Assembly: GCA_036303105.1 (NCBI GenBank)
Contig: JAXJBF010000053.1
Span: 23,966 to 87,965 of the forward strand
Source of the DNA: UMGS1590 sp036303105
GTDB lineage: Bacteria; Bacillota; Peptococcia; Peptococcales; Peptococcaceae
DNA: 64,000 bases
Reading direction: 5' to 3'
The position numbers and the translations under genes are program-made. The notes under the pieces were generated by a model that was not told the origin of the DNA, searched no databases, and worked only from the letters and a program-made list of their open reading frames with translations. Below are positions 8,123 through 16,835 of this stretch, in pieces (position 1 is the stretch's first letter; every line of letters begins with the position of its first letter).

Positions 8123-8140
8123 TACATCATATTATAAAAT

Positions 8141-8173
8141 AACGCCGTTCCTCTCGTTTGGAGCGGCGTTTTC
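8141..8173 (+). terminator. Terminator of the ArsB/NhaD-like gene
   Basis: Stem AACGCCGTTCC / GGAGCGGCGTT (8141-8151, 8160-8170, one mismatch) followed by TTTTCT. Confidence 0.75.
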
Positions 8174-8175
8174 TA

Positions 8176-8204
8176 TTGACAGCATCCGCGTTGCGCGATA
8201 CAAT
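8176..8204 (+). promoter_or_regulatory. Consensus sigma-A promoter of the PTS-like gene
   Basis: TTGACA (8176-8181), exactly 17 bases, TACAAT (8199-8204). Confidence 0.85.
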
Positions 8205-8216
8205 AGCACTGTCGCT

Positions 8217-8236
8217 TCACCTGTCATGACAGGTGA
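8217..8236. promoter_or_regulatory. Perfect 20-bp palindrome, probable repressor operator
   Basis: TCACCTGTCATGACAGGTGA is a perfect inverted repeat lying a few bases after the expected transcription start and about 30 bases before the start codon. There is no T tract, so it is not a terminator. The position suits a dimeric repressor. The nearest repressor gene is niaR, but the pairing is not proven. Confidence 0.65.
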
Positions 8237-8265
8237 CAACCTATTTTCAAAAGGGGGATGTCTCT

Positions 8266-9360
8266 ATGAGTAAGGTAGGCGCATTTCTTAAGCGCAAAGA
8301 TATCGAAATTTCACTGCGGCGCTATGGCATCGATGCTTTGGGCGCGATGGCGCAAGGGCTTTTTTGTTCACTGTTAATCGGAACAATCATTGACACCATA
8401 GGTACGCAATTCCACATTGCAGCATTATCAAACACAGTAGCAACCATTTCTGGCAACGACTATACTGTTGGCGGGTTGGCATCAGCTATGAGCGGCCCAG
8501 CAATGGCCGTGGCAATTGGCTATGCGCTCAAATGTCCGCCGCTGGTATTGTTTTCATTGATCACTGTAGGATTTTCAGCCAACGCCCTTGGCGGTGCCGG
8601 TGGTCCTCTGGCGGTGCTCTTTGTCGCCATCATTGCTGCTGAAATCGGAAAAGCTGTTAGCAAAGAAACAAAGATCGATATTCTTGTGACACCATTGGTT
8701 ACCATTGGTGTTGGTATTGCTTTATCTGCTGCCATCGCCCCTGCACTTGGCGCCGCTGCTATGAAAGTCGGCAACCTCATCATGTGGGCAACAGAATTAC
8801 AGCCATTCTGGATGGGTATTTTGGTATCGGTGGTTGTTGGCATTGCGTTGACACTGCCCATCTCCTCTGCAGCCATCTGCGCTGCGCTTTCGCTCACCGG
8901 GCTGGCTGGCGGTGCAGCCGTAGCAGGCTGCTGCGCTCAAATGGTTGGCTTCGCTGTCATGAGTTTTAAAGAAAACCGTTGGGGCGGTCTGGTCAGCCAA
9001 GGGCTTGGCACATCGATGCTGCAAATGGGCAACATTGTGCGCAACCCTTGGATCTGGGTGGCACCAACATTGGCTTCGGCCATCACTGGACCATTGGCAA
9101 CCTGTGTGTTCCACTTAGAAATGAATGGTACACCCGTCTCGTCTGGCATGGGCACCTGCGGCCTGGTTGGACCCATCGGCGTTTACTCCGGTTGGGTAGC
9201 TGATGTAGCAAATGGTATGAAAGCAGCCATCACGTCCTGGGATTGGATTGGGCTGATATTGATCTGCTTTGTGCTTCCAGCCATTCTGGCACCACTTTTT
9301 AACCAACTCATGCGCAAAATCGGCCGTGTCAAAGATGGCGACCTAACACTTGACGCTTAA
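8266..9360 (+). CDS. PTS EIIC-like membrane protein (PF13303 type)
   Basis: ATG 8266 follows AAGGGGG at normal spacing and is preferred over 8233, which would place the operator palindrome partly inside the coding region. The 364-residue protein is a Gly/Ala-rich polytopic membrane protein with about nine to ten helices. It matches the stand-alone EIIC-like family with motifs GIDALGAMAQGLFCSLLIGT, ASAMSGPAMAVAIGYALKCP and NGTPVSSGMGTCGLVGPIGV. No EIIA, EIIB or HPr gene is adjacent, so it may be a facilitator not coupled to phosphotransfer. The substrate is unknown. The palindrome in its leader and the nearby niaR raise the possibility of a nicotinate-regulated transporter (inference). Confidence 0.85.
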   Translation: MSKVGAFLKRKDIEISLRRYGIDALGAMAQGLFCSLLIGTIIDTIGTQFHIAALSNTVATISGNDYTVGGLASAMSGPAMAVAIGYALKCPPLVLFSLITVGFSANALGGAGGPLAVLFVAIIAAEIGKAVSKETKIDILVTPLVTIGVGIALSAAIAPALGAAAMKVGNLIMWATELQPFWMGILVSVVVGIALTLPISSAAICAALSLTGLAGGAAVAGCCAQMVGFAVMSFKENRWGGLVSQGLGTSMLQMGNIVRNPWIWVAPTLASAITGPLATCVFHLEMNGTPVSSGMGTCGLVGPIGVYSGWVADVANGMKAAITSWDWIGLILICFVLPAILAPLFNQLMRKIGRVKDGDLTLDA

Positions 9361-9364
9361 CAGC

Positions 9365-9392
9365 CAAACGCCTATCCATTGTGATAGGCGTT
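9365..9392 (+). terminator. Terminator of the PTS-like gene
   Basis: AAACGCCTATC pairs with GATAGGCGTTT around a six-base loop, followed by TTTTCC. Confidence 0.8.
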
Positions 9393-9515
9393 TTTCCATA
9401 TTTACGATTAAAAACACCTATTCTCAAGACGTGAATCAGGCGTTATAATAGGAACGTTGAAAAGATCGACTCAAACATACGCTTAAAAGACGCACAATAA
9501 ACGGAGGAAAGAAAC

Positions 9516-10169
9516 ATGGAATTTAAGACCCACGTAACCCTGCACAAAGATGGCACCTATTCCCTTGGTGTCAACATTGACTATGGCTTTATGAGCCCAG
9601 ATGATCTGATTAAAATTGCCGAACTCGCCAAGAAGCACAATGTGACTCAGATTATGGCAACCACTGCTAAGAAGATCAGCTTCTACAATATTCAGGAAGC
9701 CGATGTCAACCCACTGTGGGACGACATTCTCGCAACATTTGGCGACCGTGTACGTAACCCAAAAGGCAAAATCATTGTCTGCCCTGGCAAAGATCATTGC
9801 AAATTTGCGATGCCTGGATTCGATGGTCATGCTATGGCTGACAAGATCGTTGCAATCTCCCAGAAGCATGATGCAGGCAAGCTCAAAGTTGGTGTAGCAA
9901 CCTGCCCACGCTGCTGCTCTATGGCACGCGTTCGTGACGTTGCTGTTTATGCTGGAGCAAAAGGCTGGACCGTTGCTCTTGGCGGCAACGGCGGTACACT
10001 GCCAGGTGCTGGCACAGTTGTTGCTGATGGCTTGTCCGATGATGAAGCACTTGCACTCGTCGACAAGCTCTACACCTATGTCGAAACCAAGAAGAACGGC
10101 AACGAACGTTCTGCACGTCTGCTGAAGCGTCTTGGTGAAGACGATCTGAAAGCGTTCTTGGCTGAATAA
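9516..10169 (+). CDS. Small sulfite/nitrite reductase-like 4Fe-4S (siroheme-type) protein
   Basis: 217 residues, start behind GGAGG. It contains only one ferredoxin-like half-domain (about 1-80) and one [4Fe-4S]-siroheme half-domain (about 80-190). The cluster ligands appear as Cys-X5-Cys (CPGKDHC) and Cys-X3-Cys (in TCPRCCS). These are spaced as in nitrite/sulfite reductase hemoproteins. The family version is about 500-600 residues, so this belongs to the small single-module group, such as low-molecular-mass assimilatory sulfite reductases of anaerobes. An alternative is an electron-transfer or substrate-binding role without siroheme. The gene is monocistronic: -10 TATAAT at 9444-9449 and terminator at 10191. 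No electron-donor gene is adjacent. Confidence 0.85.
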   Translation: MEFKTHVTLHKDGTYSLGVNIDYGFMSPDDLIKIAELAKKHNVTQIMATTAKKISFYNIQEADVNPLWDDILATFGDRVRNPKGKIIVCPGKDHCKFAMPGFDGHAMADKIVAISQKHDAGKLKVGVATCPRCCSMARVRDVAVYAGAKGWTVALGGNGGTLPGAGTVVADGLSDDEALALVDKLYTYVETKKNGNERSARLLKRLGEDDLKAFLAE

Positions 10170-10190
10170 GCCATTAATACCATCTCTTTG

Positions 10191-10221
10191 CACCATCGAG
10201 CATCCCTCGATGGTGTTTTTT
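10191..10221 (+). terminator. Terminator of the small reductase gene
   Basis: CACCATCGAG (10191-10200), five-base loop, CTCGATGGTG, then TTTTTT. Confidence 0.85.
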
Positions 10222-10225
10222 CATA

Positions 10226-10260
10226 CACAAAAGGCTTGGCGTTCTGCCAAGCCTTTTCTT
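10226..10260 (-). terminator. Terminator of the SLH protein gene
   Basis: AAAAGGCTTGGC pairs with GCCAAGCCTTTT around a five-base loop, directly after the minus-strand SLH gene stop. Confidence 0.75.
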
Positions 10261-12798
10261 TTATGCCAGCCGCAGCAACAGCGCAGCCATCTGTGCACGC
10301 GTGGCAATGCCCTGCGGCACCAGCGTCGTTTCCGTCATGCCTGCGAGCACGCCTTCCGCACAAGCCCAGGAAACCGCCTCTTCAGCCCAGTCACTGACCG
10401 CATCAGCATCCTCATAACCACTCAAATCATAACGCGCATCGACATTGACGCCTTGATAAGCGCTGTAGTTTTGCAGCATCGCTGCCAATTGTTCACGCGT
10501 GACAGCAGCATTCGGCTGGAAACGGCCATCATCGAAGCCGTTGACCACACCTTCCTCTTCCGCCCAAGCAACAGCCGTTTCGTACCAATCCCCCGAGGAG
10601 ACATCAGAAAAATTCGTATCCATTGCTGCCGGGCTGCCTGCCATGCGATGGAGAACGGCGGTCACCATAGCGCGTGTCATCGTCTGATCAGGCGCAAAGC
10701 AATCGGCACTCGTTCCCGTCATCCAGCCATGTGCATAAACATCTGCCACGGCATCATAATACCAGGCACCTTCATCCACATCGCCAAACGGCAGCATGGG
10801 TTCGATTGGTGGCAGCTCTTCTGCCGGCGTTTCTTGCGCTTCTGTCTCTGGCTCTGACTCAGGTTCCGGATCCGACGGAACAATCACCGGCGGCGTCAAA
10901 GTCGGCAGCGTTAGCGCCTCACGCGTTATCTCGATCTTGTCTTCATCAAACAGACGATCGCACACGCTGCATTCGTAATGCGCTGCCAAGCCTGCAGCAT
11001 CATACGTTGGCGCTACGCGCTCACAGTACCGATAATCATGATCGCTCAGTGCACCATAAGCCTCACCGCAAGTCACACATTGCGCCCGTTGTTCGCAAGT
11101 CGCCTGACCGCCGCTGTGTGAACACGCATAGCCGCATGTTGTGCACACGCCTTCTGCCCAGTCATGTGCTGCCCGTTCGATAGGTGCATGACACTTAGTG
11201 CAGCTTTTCCAATGATGGGCTGCATCCTGCTGCCAGGCCCCAGGAACGTGCTGCTCAAAGATAGCCATTATTTGGCAATCGTTTTCGAGCGTAAACGTAT
11301 AGGCTGCACCGGTGTTTTCGATAGCGTTCTCCCCTGCTTTCCAGCCCACAAAATGATAACCTTCCGCAGGCGTTGCGTTCAGCGTCACCACCGAGCCCTC
11401 TTCATAGCGGCCTTCGCCCACAACCGTGCCACTTTGCGCCGGCTCCGCTGCAATGGTCACTTCTGCCATACCATCATCAATGGTAGATTCCGGCGGATTG
11501 CCCGCAACTTTACCCTTCAGCGTCCCATTTCCGGTAATAGCACCCTTGTTCATCAACGTCACACCATCTGGCACCATCAACGCTGAGCCTTCAGGAATCA
11601 ACAGCGACTGTTCTTCAACAATGGTGAGGTCGGACGTGAGCGTTACATTTCCATAAACTTGCCCTTTATAATTACAGAACACAATACCCTGCCAATTCTC
11701 CGTACTACCACTAAACATAGGAACTTGCTCCGAACCACTCTCGGCATAAATAATTGGGCAAGATTGCGTTGGTAAGACAACGATATTATTTGGAGCACCA
11801 CTGTAACCACCGCCATCGCCAATGGCGTCCCCGGGGCTGGTACCATCACCACCCGCAGCATAAATGGTTCCGCCATAAATTTCAATGACACCACCAGCAC
11901 CTTTATGACCACCGCCTATTCCTGCAGAGCCTTGATTAATAATGGTACTACCCTTAGCATGAATTTCACCACCAAAAATTTTTATACAATTAAATTTATC
12001 CTTATCTACACTACTGATACTTCCATACCCTGATCCTATTCCTGCCCCCCCATTATCCCCTTCAGCGTGTATTTCTCCATCATATATTACTATATTCCCA
12101 CCAATACCAGAAATTCCTCCACCAATACCCGCGCCATTATTTTTGCCTGTTGCAAAAATTGTTCCTCCATTAATTACTATTTTCTCCTCTTCGTCGCTTC
12201 CATCACCATAACCACCACCACCAATACCTGCACCATAATCTCCTTCTGCATAGATTAAACCACCATTTATAATAATATTTCCACCAGAACGACTTTGTCC
12301 GCCACCAATTCCCGAACCATACCAACCGCCAACAACATCAATCGTTCCGCCATTGATTTTAATCACTCCACCAGGCTCTTTATAATTGCCTCCAATTGCA
12401 GCATTTTCTTCCATTACCTTTTTAGCAATCAACTTTCCCGTTCCATGCTCTTGTCCATAAATGGTCAAACTGTTGCTGCCCGTTACATGAATGCCTTGAT
12501 CTATGTTCAAAGTCGCACCATCGCATAGCACCAGATACACATCGCCCTGCACCTCCACCCGCTGAGGCAGGCTCACCGTTCCGTTCGCTACATACCATGC
12601 TTCACCATCCTGCCCAGTCCATGCTACTGTATCAGCTGTAAGAGGAATAGCATTCTCAGGAATGTTCTTTCGACATCCCTGCGTGTCTAAATAATACGCC
12701 ACATCTCCCTCATCCGCCCATCCCGCAGCAGGCAGCATCATACAAAGCATTGCAATACACAGCACCCACGCACAACCTCGCCGCCATCTTCCAGCCAT
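10261..12798 (-). CDS. S-layer homology surface protein with Gly-rich beta-helix and Cys-rich region
   Basis: ATG 12798 is chosen because AAAGGTGA lies just upstream. The 845-residue protein has a signal peptide (about 1-29, cleavage after GWA). A Gly-rich repeat region (about 60-370) follows, with repeated GGxIxAxGxxxGAGIGGG units typical of parallel beta-helices. Next is an InlB-B-type repeat (about 435-510, EGYHFVGW). A Cys/His-rich region of CxxC pairs (about 515-610) resembles short zinc-ribbon repeats. Three SLH modules end the protein (about 665-845; FGDVDEGAWYYDAVADVY, FSDVSSGDWYETAVAWAEEE). SLH modules bind pyruvylated secondary wall polymer, so it is exported and wall-attached; adhesion is likely. 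The beta-helix coding stretch is much richer in AT than the two ends. Confidence 0.9.
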   Translation of the reverse strand: MAGRWRRGCAWVLCIAMLCMMLPAAGWADEGDVAYYLDTQGCRKNIPENAIPLTADTVAWTGQDGEAWYVANGTVSLPQRVEVQGDVYLVLCDGATLNIDQGIHVTGSNSLTIYGQEHGTGKLIAKKVMEENAAIGGNYKEPGGVIKINGGTIDVVGGWYGSGIGGGQSRSGGNIIINGGLIYAEGDYGAGIGGGGYGDGSDEEEKIVINGGTIFATGKNNGAGIGGGISGIGGNIVIYDGEIHAEGDNGGAGIGSGYGSISSVDKDKFNCIKIFGGEIHAKGSTIINQGSAGIGGGHKGAGGVIEIYGGTIYAAGGDGTSPGDAIGDGGGYSGAPNNIVVLPTQSCPIIYAESGSEQVPMFSGSTENWQGIVFCNYKGQVYGNVTLTSDLTIVEEQSLLIPEGSALMVPDGVTLMNKGAITGNGTLKGKVAGNPPESTIDDGMAEVTIAAEPAQSGTVVGEGRYEEGSVVTLNATPAEGYHFVGWKAGENAIENTGAAYTFTLENDCQIMAIFEQHVPGAWQQDAAHHWKSCTKCHAPIERAAHDWAEGVCTTCGYACSHSGGQATCEQRAQCVTCGEAYGALSDHDYRYCERVAPTYDAAGLAAHYECSVCDRLFDEDKIEITREALTLPTLTPPVIVPSDPEPESEPETEAQETPAEELPPIEPMLPFGDVDEGAWYYDAVADVYAHGWMTGTSADCFAPDQTMTRAMVTAVLHRMAGSPAAMDTNFSDVSSGDWYETAVAWAEEEGVVNGFDDGRFQPNAAVTREQLAAMLQNYSAYQGVNVDARYDLSGYEDADAVSDWAEEAVSWACAEGVLAGMTETTLVPQGIATRAQMAALLLRLA

Positions 12799-12928
12799 CG
12801 TTCTCACCTTTCTTTCGTGATCCTGCACAAGAACAACCTATTATATCCAGTATAACGCACTCTCCAGAAGGACGATAGTCTTTTTAACAGATACATTCGT
12901 GATTGATGGGTTTTATAGGTTTTCCCAA

Positions 12929-12957
12929 TAAAAAAGAGAACCTCCTTGGGTTCTCTT
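12929..12957 (-). terminator. Terminator of the corA operon
   Basis: AAGAGAACC (12934-12942) pairs with GGTTCTCTT (12949-12957). The minus strand then reads TTTTTATT. Confidence 0.8.
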
Positions 12958-12981
12958 GGAAATTGAACAGTTGCTTTCTTT

Positions 12982-13830
12982 TCACAGCCATTTCTTGTGT
13001 TTGAAGTACCAGAACAGCCCGACGACAATGAGAATGCTGACGACTATAACGGCGGGATAACCGTAACGCCAATGGAGCTCGGGCATATCTGTGAAGTTCA
13101 TGCCATACCAGCCGACGAGCAAGGTCAACGGCAGGAAGATGGTGGTTATTATCGTGAATACTTTCATGAGATCGTTCTGCTGAATGGACAGCTGCGACTG
13201 ATAGGCATCCTGCATTTGGTCAACGATAGACTGTAGGTTCTGCACTTTGCTGGAATAACGATCGGTGCGGGCATCAAGAATCGAAAGACGATCAAGAATG
13301 GTCTGCGAAAAAAACGGTGTGTCATCGAGCAGCATGTCGTCGAAAACAATGTTGATCTGTTCGTAGTAACGTTTAAGGCGCACAAGTTCACGGCGTTTGG
13401 CAACGATGGCATCCAGTGTGTTTGCCAAGTTACCCGAAAGGATGCTGGTCATGATACCGTCAAGCTGATCTTCGATTTTTTCTAAATAATCCATATCACC
13501 GCGGAACAGCTGGATGAAGAAGCGATACAAGCACTGCTCATTGGATAGCGTTGGCGGTGTATTATCGATGGCTTTCATCGCATTGCTGCAATATTGATAA
13601 GCGCTGTCGTTCCTACAAATGAAAAATAGATCTTCTTGATCCATGTATATAAGAATGCGAAATAATTTTTCAATATCACTATGAATGTTATACCAATCAA
13701 AAGAAAAAAGCGCGAATCCACCAAAATTGCTGAACCCTTCAATCTGTGCTTCACGAATGATACGCAGAGATTCTGGCTGCAGTTGATGCTGCCAGTCGGG
13801 CAAATCGTCCAGCATAATGACATGTTGCAT
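12982..13830 (-). CDS. corA: CorA-family divalent cation (Mg2+) channel
   Basis: 282 residues, a little shorter than typical CorA (about 315). A cytoplasmic N-terminal domain is followed by the long stalk helix (about 150-225, with LRALD-like charged repeats). Two C-terminal membrane helices (about 228-245 and 256-276) end in the basic KHKKWL. The selectivity motif Gly-Met-Asn is present as WYGMNF between the helices. The ATG has AAAGGAGG just upstream. The gene follows the COG2509 flavoprotein by 12 bases, so the two are co-transcribed. The link between a flavoprotein and magnesium uptake is unexplained. Confidence 0.92.
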   Translation of the reverse strand: MQHVIMLDDLPDWQHQLQPESLRIIREAQIEGFSNFGGFALFSFDWYNIHSDIEKLFRILIYMDQEDLFFICRNDSAYQYCSNAMKAIDNTPPTLSNEQCLYRFFIQLFRGDMDYLEKIEDQLDGIMTSILSGNLANTLDAIVAKRRELVRLKRYYEQINIVFDDMLLDDTPFFSQTILDRLSILDARTDRYSSKVQNLQSIVDQMQDAYQSQLSIQQNDLMKVFTIITTIFLPLTLLVGWYGMNFTDMPELHWRYGYPAVIVVSILIVVGLFWYFKHKKWL

Positions 13831-13842
13831 GATGAACCTCCT

Positions 13843-15435
13843 TTAATCTGCACGGAAGGTACGAATGATCTGTTCAGCACAGGCAATGCCGTCGATGGCA
13901 GAGCTGACAATACCTCCAGCATAGCCTGCTCCTTCGCCAATTGGATAAACTCCGCGTATGTTTAAGCTTTCTCTGGTCAGTTTGTCGCGGAGCAAACGCA
14001 CTGGCGACGAGGAACGTGTCTCCACACCAGTGAGCACCGCATCCGGCCGATCAAAACCATGCAGCCGCTGAGCCATGCCGCCAATGGCCGCCCGCAAACT
14101 GTCTGTGATGACATTTGGATAGAGTCCGCTGAGGTCGCTCAGCACATACCCTGGGCGCACGCTTGGCTGTACACTGCCAAGGGTTGTGGTCGCAGACCTA
14201 CGCAGAAAATCGCCGACGGTTTGTACCGGTGCTTTATACCCTCCGCCGCCAAGCACATAGCATGCTGCTTCAATGCGTTCCTGAAAAAGAATCCCATCAA
14301 GGACGCCGCTTCCAAAGTCCTCTGGCCCCACGTTCACAAGTAAGGCACTGTTGGCGTTGACCAAATCACGCGCGTGATAGCTCATCCCATTGACAACGAG
14401 CCGTTCTGCTTCGCTGGATGCAGCCACCACTTGCCCGCCGGGACACATGCAGAAGGTGTAGCAGCCACGATCACGCACATCGTCGTGCCACGTCAACTGA
14501 TAGCTGGCCGCGCCCAAGCGAGGATGTCCTGCATATTCTCGATACTGGGTGCGGTCAATAAAGTTCTGCGGATGTTCGATGCGGAAGCCCACCGCAAAAG
14601 GTTTCGCTTCCATAGCCATGCCCTGGCTGTACAATGTACGGAAAAGTGGGCGGCTGCTATGACCAAGGGCCAACAGCACCACATTGCTGTAAAAATTGCC
14701 TGCATTGGTGACAACGCCCTGCACAGCGCCATCATTCACCAAAAGCTGCTGCACCGTAACGCCAAAGCGCACGTCGCCGCCATTGGCAATGATGCGCTCG
14801 CGCATAGAAACGATGACGTCTTTTAACATATCGGTGCCAATATGCGGCTTGGCCTGATAGGTGATCTCCTCTGGCGCACCATGCGCAGCAAAGATGGCAT
14901 TAACCTTGTGACCGAGCGGATTTTTGCTGCGACTGGTGAGTTTGCCATCGGAAAAAGTGCCAGCGCCGCCTTCCCCAAACTGCACATTGCTGGAAAGGTC
15001 CAACGTGCCATCCTGCCAAAAACGATCCACCTGCGCTGTGCGTTCCGGCACAGCCTGCCCCTGCTCCAGTAAAAGCGGAGCATAGCCATGTTCAGCCAGC
15101 GTATAGGCAGCAAACAAGCCTGCCGGACCTGCACCCACAACAATGGGGCGTCCGCTCAATGGTTGATCCCCCGGCTCCAACGGAGCTTCGACTTGTTCTG
15201 GACGCCAGCTTATATTTTTATCGCGCAAAGCACGCAGTTTTTTCTCATTCAAAGGTGCATCCACAGACACTTGATAGCTAAAGCGAGGTGTTTCACGCCG
15301 ACGCGCATCAAGCGATTCTTTAAGAATGGTATAGGAAAATCCATCTTCTGGAAGCCGCAAGCGCGCTGCAATCTTTTGGCGCAACGCAGACAAAGGCTCG
15401 TCAATATCAAGATGGAGTTGATTGATGATGATCAT
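13843..15435 (-). CDS. COG2509-type FAD-dependent oxidoreductase
   Basis: 530 residues. An N-terminal domain of about 90 residues resembles those in uncharacterised FAD-dependent dehydrogenases (ILKESLDARRRETPRFSYQV). Next comes the FAD-binding Rossmann motif PIVVGAGPAGLFAAYTLAEHGYAPLLLEQG (split here: GAGPAG near 100, Glu near 124). SSNVQFGEGGAGTFSDGKL and the C-terminal GEGAGYAGGIVSSAIDG FAD contact follow. The substrate of this widespread family is unknown. It is the first gene of a two-gene operon with corA (12-base gap). It faces away from the ATP-grasp gene at 15557, leaving about 120 bases for two promoters. Confidence 0.9.
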   Translation of the reverse strand: MIIINQLHLDIDEPLSALRQKIAARLRLPEDGFSYTILKESLDARRRETPRFSYQVSVDAPLNEKKLRALRDKNISWRPEQVEAPLEPGDQPLSGRPIVVGAGPAGLFAAYTLAEHGYAPLLLEQGQAVPERTAQVDRFWQDGTLDLSSNVQFGEGGAGTFSDGKLTSRSKNPLGHKVNAIFAAHGAPEEITYQAKPHIGTDMLKDVIVSMRERIIANGGDVRFGVTVQQLLVNDGAVQGVVTNAGNFYSNVVLLALGHSSRPLFRTLYSQGMAMEAKPFAVGFRIEHPQNFIDRTQYREYAGHPRLGAASYQLTWHDDVRDRGCYTFCMCPGGQVVAASSEAERLVVNGMSYHARDLVNANSALLVNVGPEDFGSGVLDGILFQERIEAACYVLGGGGYKAPVQTVGDFLRRSATTTLGSVQPSVRPGYVLSDLSGLYPNVITDSLRAAIGGMAQRLHGFDRPDAVLTGVETRSSSPVRLLRDKLTRESLNIRGVYPIGEGAGYAGGIVSSAIDGIACAEQIIRTFRAD

Positions 15436-15516
15436 AACGGTTCTCTCCTTTTCTGCTTTTATTGTAGCCGAGAAATGCGTATGCCGTCAATGAATGGGTG
15501 CAGAGCGCGCGCCATT

Positions 15517-15525
15517 GTGCTATAC
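15517..15525 (+). promoter_or_regulatory. Extended -10 promoter (TGCTATACT)
   Basis: TGCTATACT without a recognisable -35, upstream of the ATP-grasp gene. The same nonamer precedes both cupin genes. Confidence 0.6.
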
Positions 15526-15556
15526 TAAGGGCATATCCTCGAAAGGAGCTTCATGA

Positions 15557-16804
15557 ATGGACAACATCATTAAAAATAAAGACAAACGTTTTTTGCCGGT
15601 GCTCCTCGGCACCGACGCCAACTGCTACGGTATGGCCCGCAATTTTCACCAGGCCTATGGCATCAAATCACTGGCATTGGGTAAAATTCCACTGCTTGAA
15701 ACGCGTCACAGCAAAATCGTGCAGGTACACACCACACCTGATTTTGACACCGACGAGGTTTTCTTAAAAGTGCTTGACGATGTCGCCAATACCTACGCAC
15801 CAATCTACAAGAATTTGATTCTCATCGCCTGCGGCGACCGCTATACCGAGCTGCTCTGCACCCACAAAGAAACCCTCAGCGATCGTTTTATTGTGCCTTA
15901 TATCGACTTATCCCTCAAGAACAAGCTCGAAAACAAGGAAGATTTCTATAACATCTGCGAAGAATATGGGTTGGATTATCCATCCACCGTCATGCTGTAC
16001 AAGGATTCCCAGCCTCCATTCGATCTGCCATTTGATTATCCAATCGCTGTCAAAGCCAGCGACTCCATTGAATATGTGGCACTCGATTTTCCTGGCAAAA
16101 AGAAATCTTACAAAGCCAATTCGCCAGCTGAATTGGAAGAAATTTTCCATGATATCTACAACGCTGGCTATACCGGCACCTTAATTGTCCAAGATTTTAT
16201 TCCTGGCGACGACGCCGCCATGTATGTGCTCAATTCCTATTCTGATGTCAATGGAAAAGTACAAGCCATGTGTCTCGGCCACTGTGTGCTCGAAGACTAT
16301 ACACCGGCCGGCATTGGCAACTACAATGCCATCATCCAGGAAGGCATCCAGGAAGTCTATGACAAATATCAGGCCTTTCTGGAAGCCATCGGCTTTGTGG
16401 GCTTCTCCAACTTTGACATTAAATACGATGAACGCGATGGCCGCTACAAAGTGTTTGAAATCAACATCCGCCAGGGACGTTCCAGTTTCTTCACAACAGT
16501 CAGCGGCTGCAACATGGTAGAATACCTCGTACGCGATCGTATTCAAAACAAGCATACCTCCCAAGTGCACTACCACAATGCACCTGCACTCTGGCTGCAT
16601 GTGCCAACACGCCTGGTGCTTGACTATGCGCCGGAACGCACGTTGCCACAGATTCGCCGCCTGATGAACGAACACAAAACCGACTGCACCTTGCTCTACG
16701 AAAAAGACATGACCCTTTATCGTCGCATTATGATCAATCGCTTCTACCACCAGCAATGGCAGCGCTATAAAGACTGGTTCAACAAGCGTTCAATCAACGA
16801 TTAA
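15557..16804 (+). CDS. ATP-grasp carboxylate-amine ligase (D-aspartate-ligase-like)
   Basis: 415 residues, ATG preceded by AAAGGAGC. ATP-grasp architecture is visible. An N-terminal pre-grasp domain (about 10-115) contains LLGTDANCYGMARNFH. The central ATP-binding region (about 140-240) contains YPIAVKASDSIEY and TLIVQDFIPGDD. The C-terminal metal-binding region reads FSNFDIKYDERDG then FEINIRQGRSS (acidic and Asn Mg2+ ligands). These enzymes form amide bonds through acyl-phosphates; the closest described group includes D-aspartate ligases that build peptidoglycan cross-bridges. The true substrate is unknown. A CBS protein follows 31 bases downstream with no terminator between, so they probably form one transcript. 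Confidence 0.85.
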   Translation: MDNIIKNKDKRFLPVLLGTDANCYGMARNFHQAYGIKSLALGKIPLLETRHSKIVQVHTTPDFDTDEVFLKVLDDVANTYAPIYKNLILIACGDRYTELLCTHKETLSDRFIVPYIDLSLKNKLENKEDFYNICEEYGLDYPSTVMLYKDSQPPFDLPFDYPIAVKASDSIEYVALDFPGKKKSYKANSPAELEEIFHDIYNAGYTGTLIVQDFIPGDDAAMYVLNSYSDVNGKVQAMCLGHCVLEDYTPAGIGNYNAIIQEGIQEVYDKYQAFLEAIGFVGFSNFDIKYDERDGRYKVFEINIRQGRSSFFTTVSGCNMVEYLVRDRIQNKHTSQVHYHNAPALWLHVPTRLVLDYAPERTLPQIRRLMNEHKTDCTLLYEKDMTLYRRIMINRFYHQQWQRYKDWFNKRSIND

Positions 16805-16835
16805 TCATTGCCTGAGTCCGAAAGGAGAAATTTCT

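Noticed and set aside
9483..10196. 237-codon open frame antisense to the small reductase gene
   Set aside because: Shadow of the plus-strand gene, no ribosome binding site, composition typical of an antisense frame.
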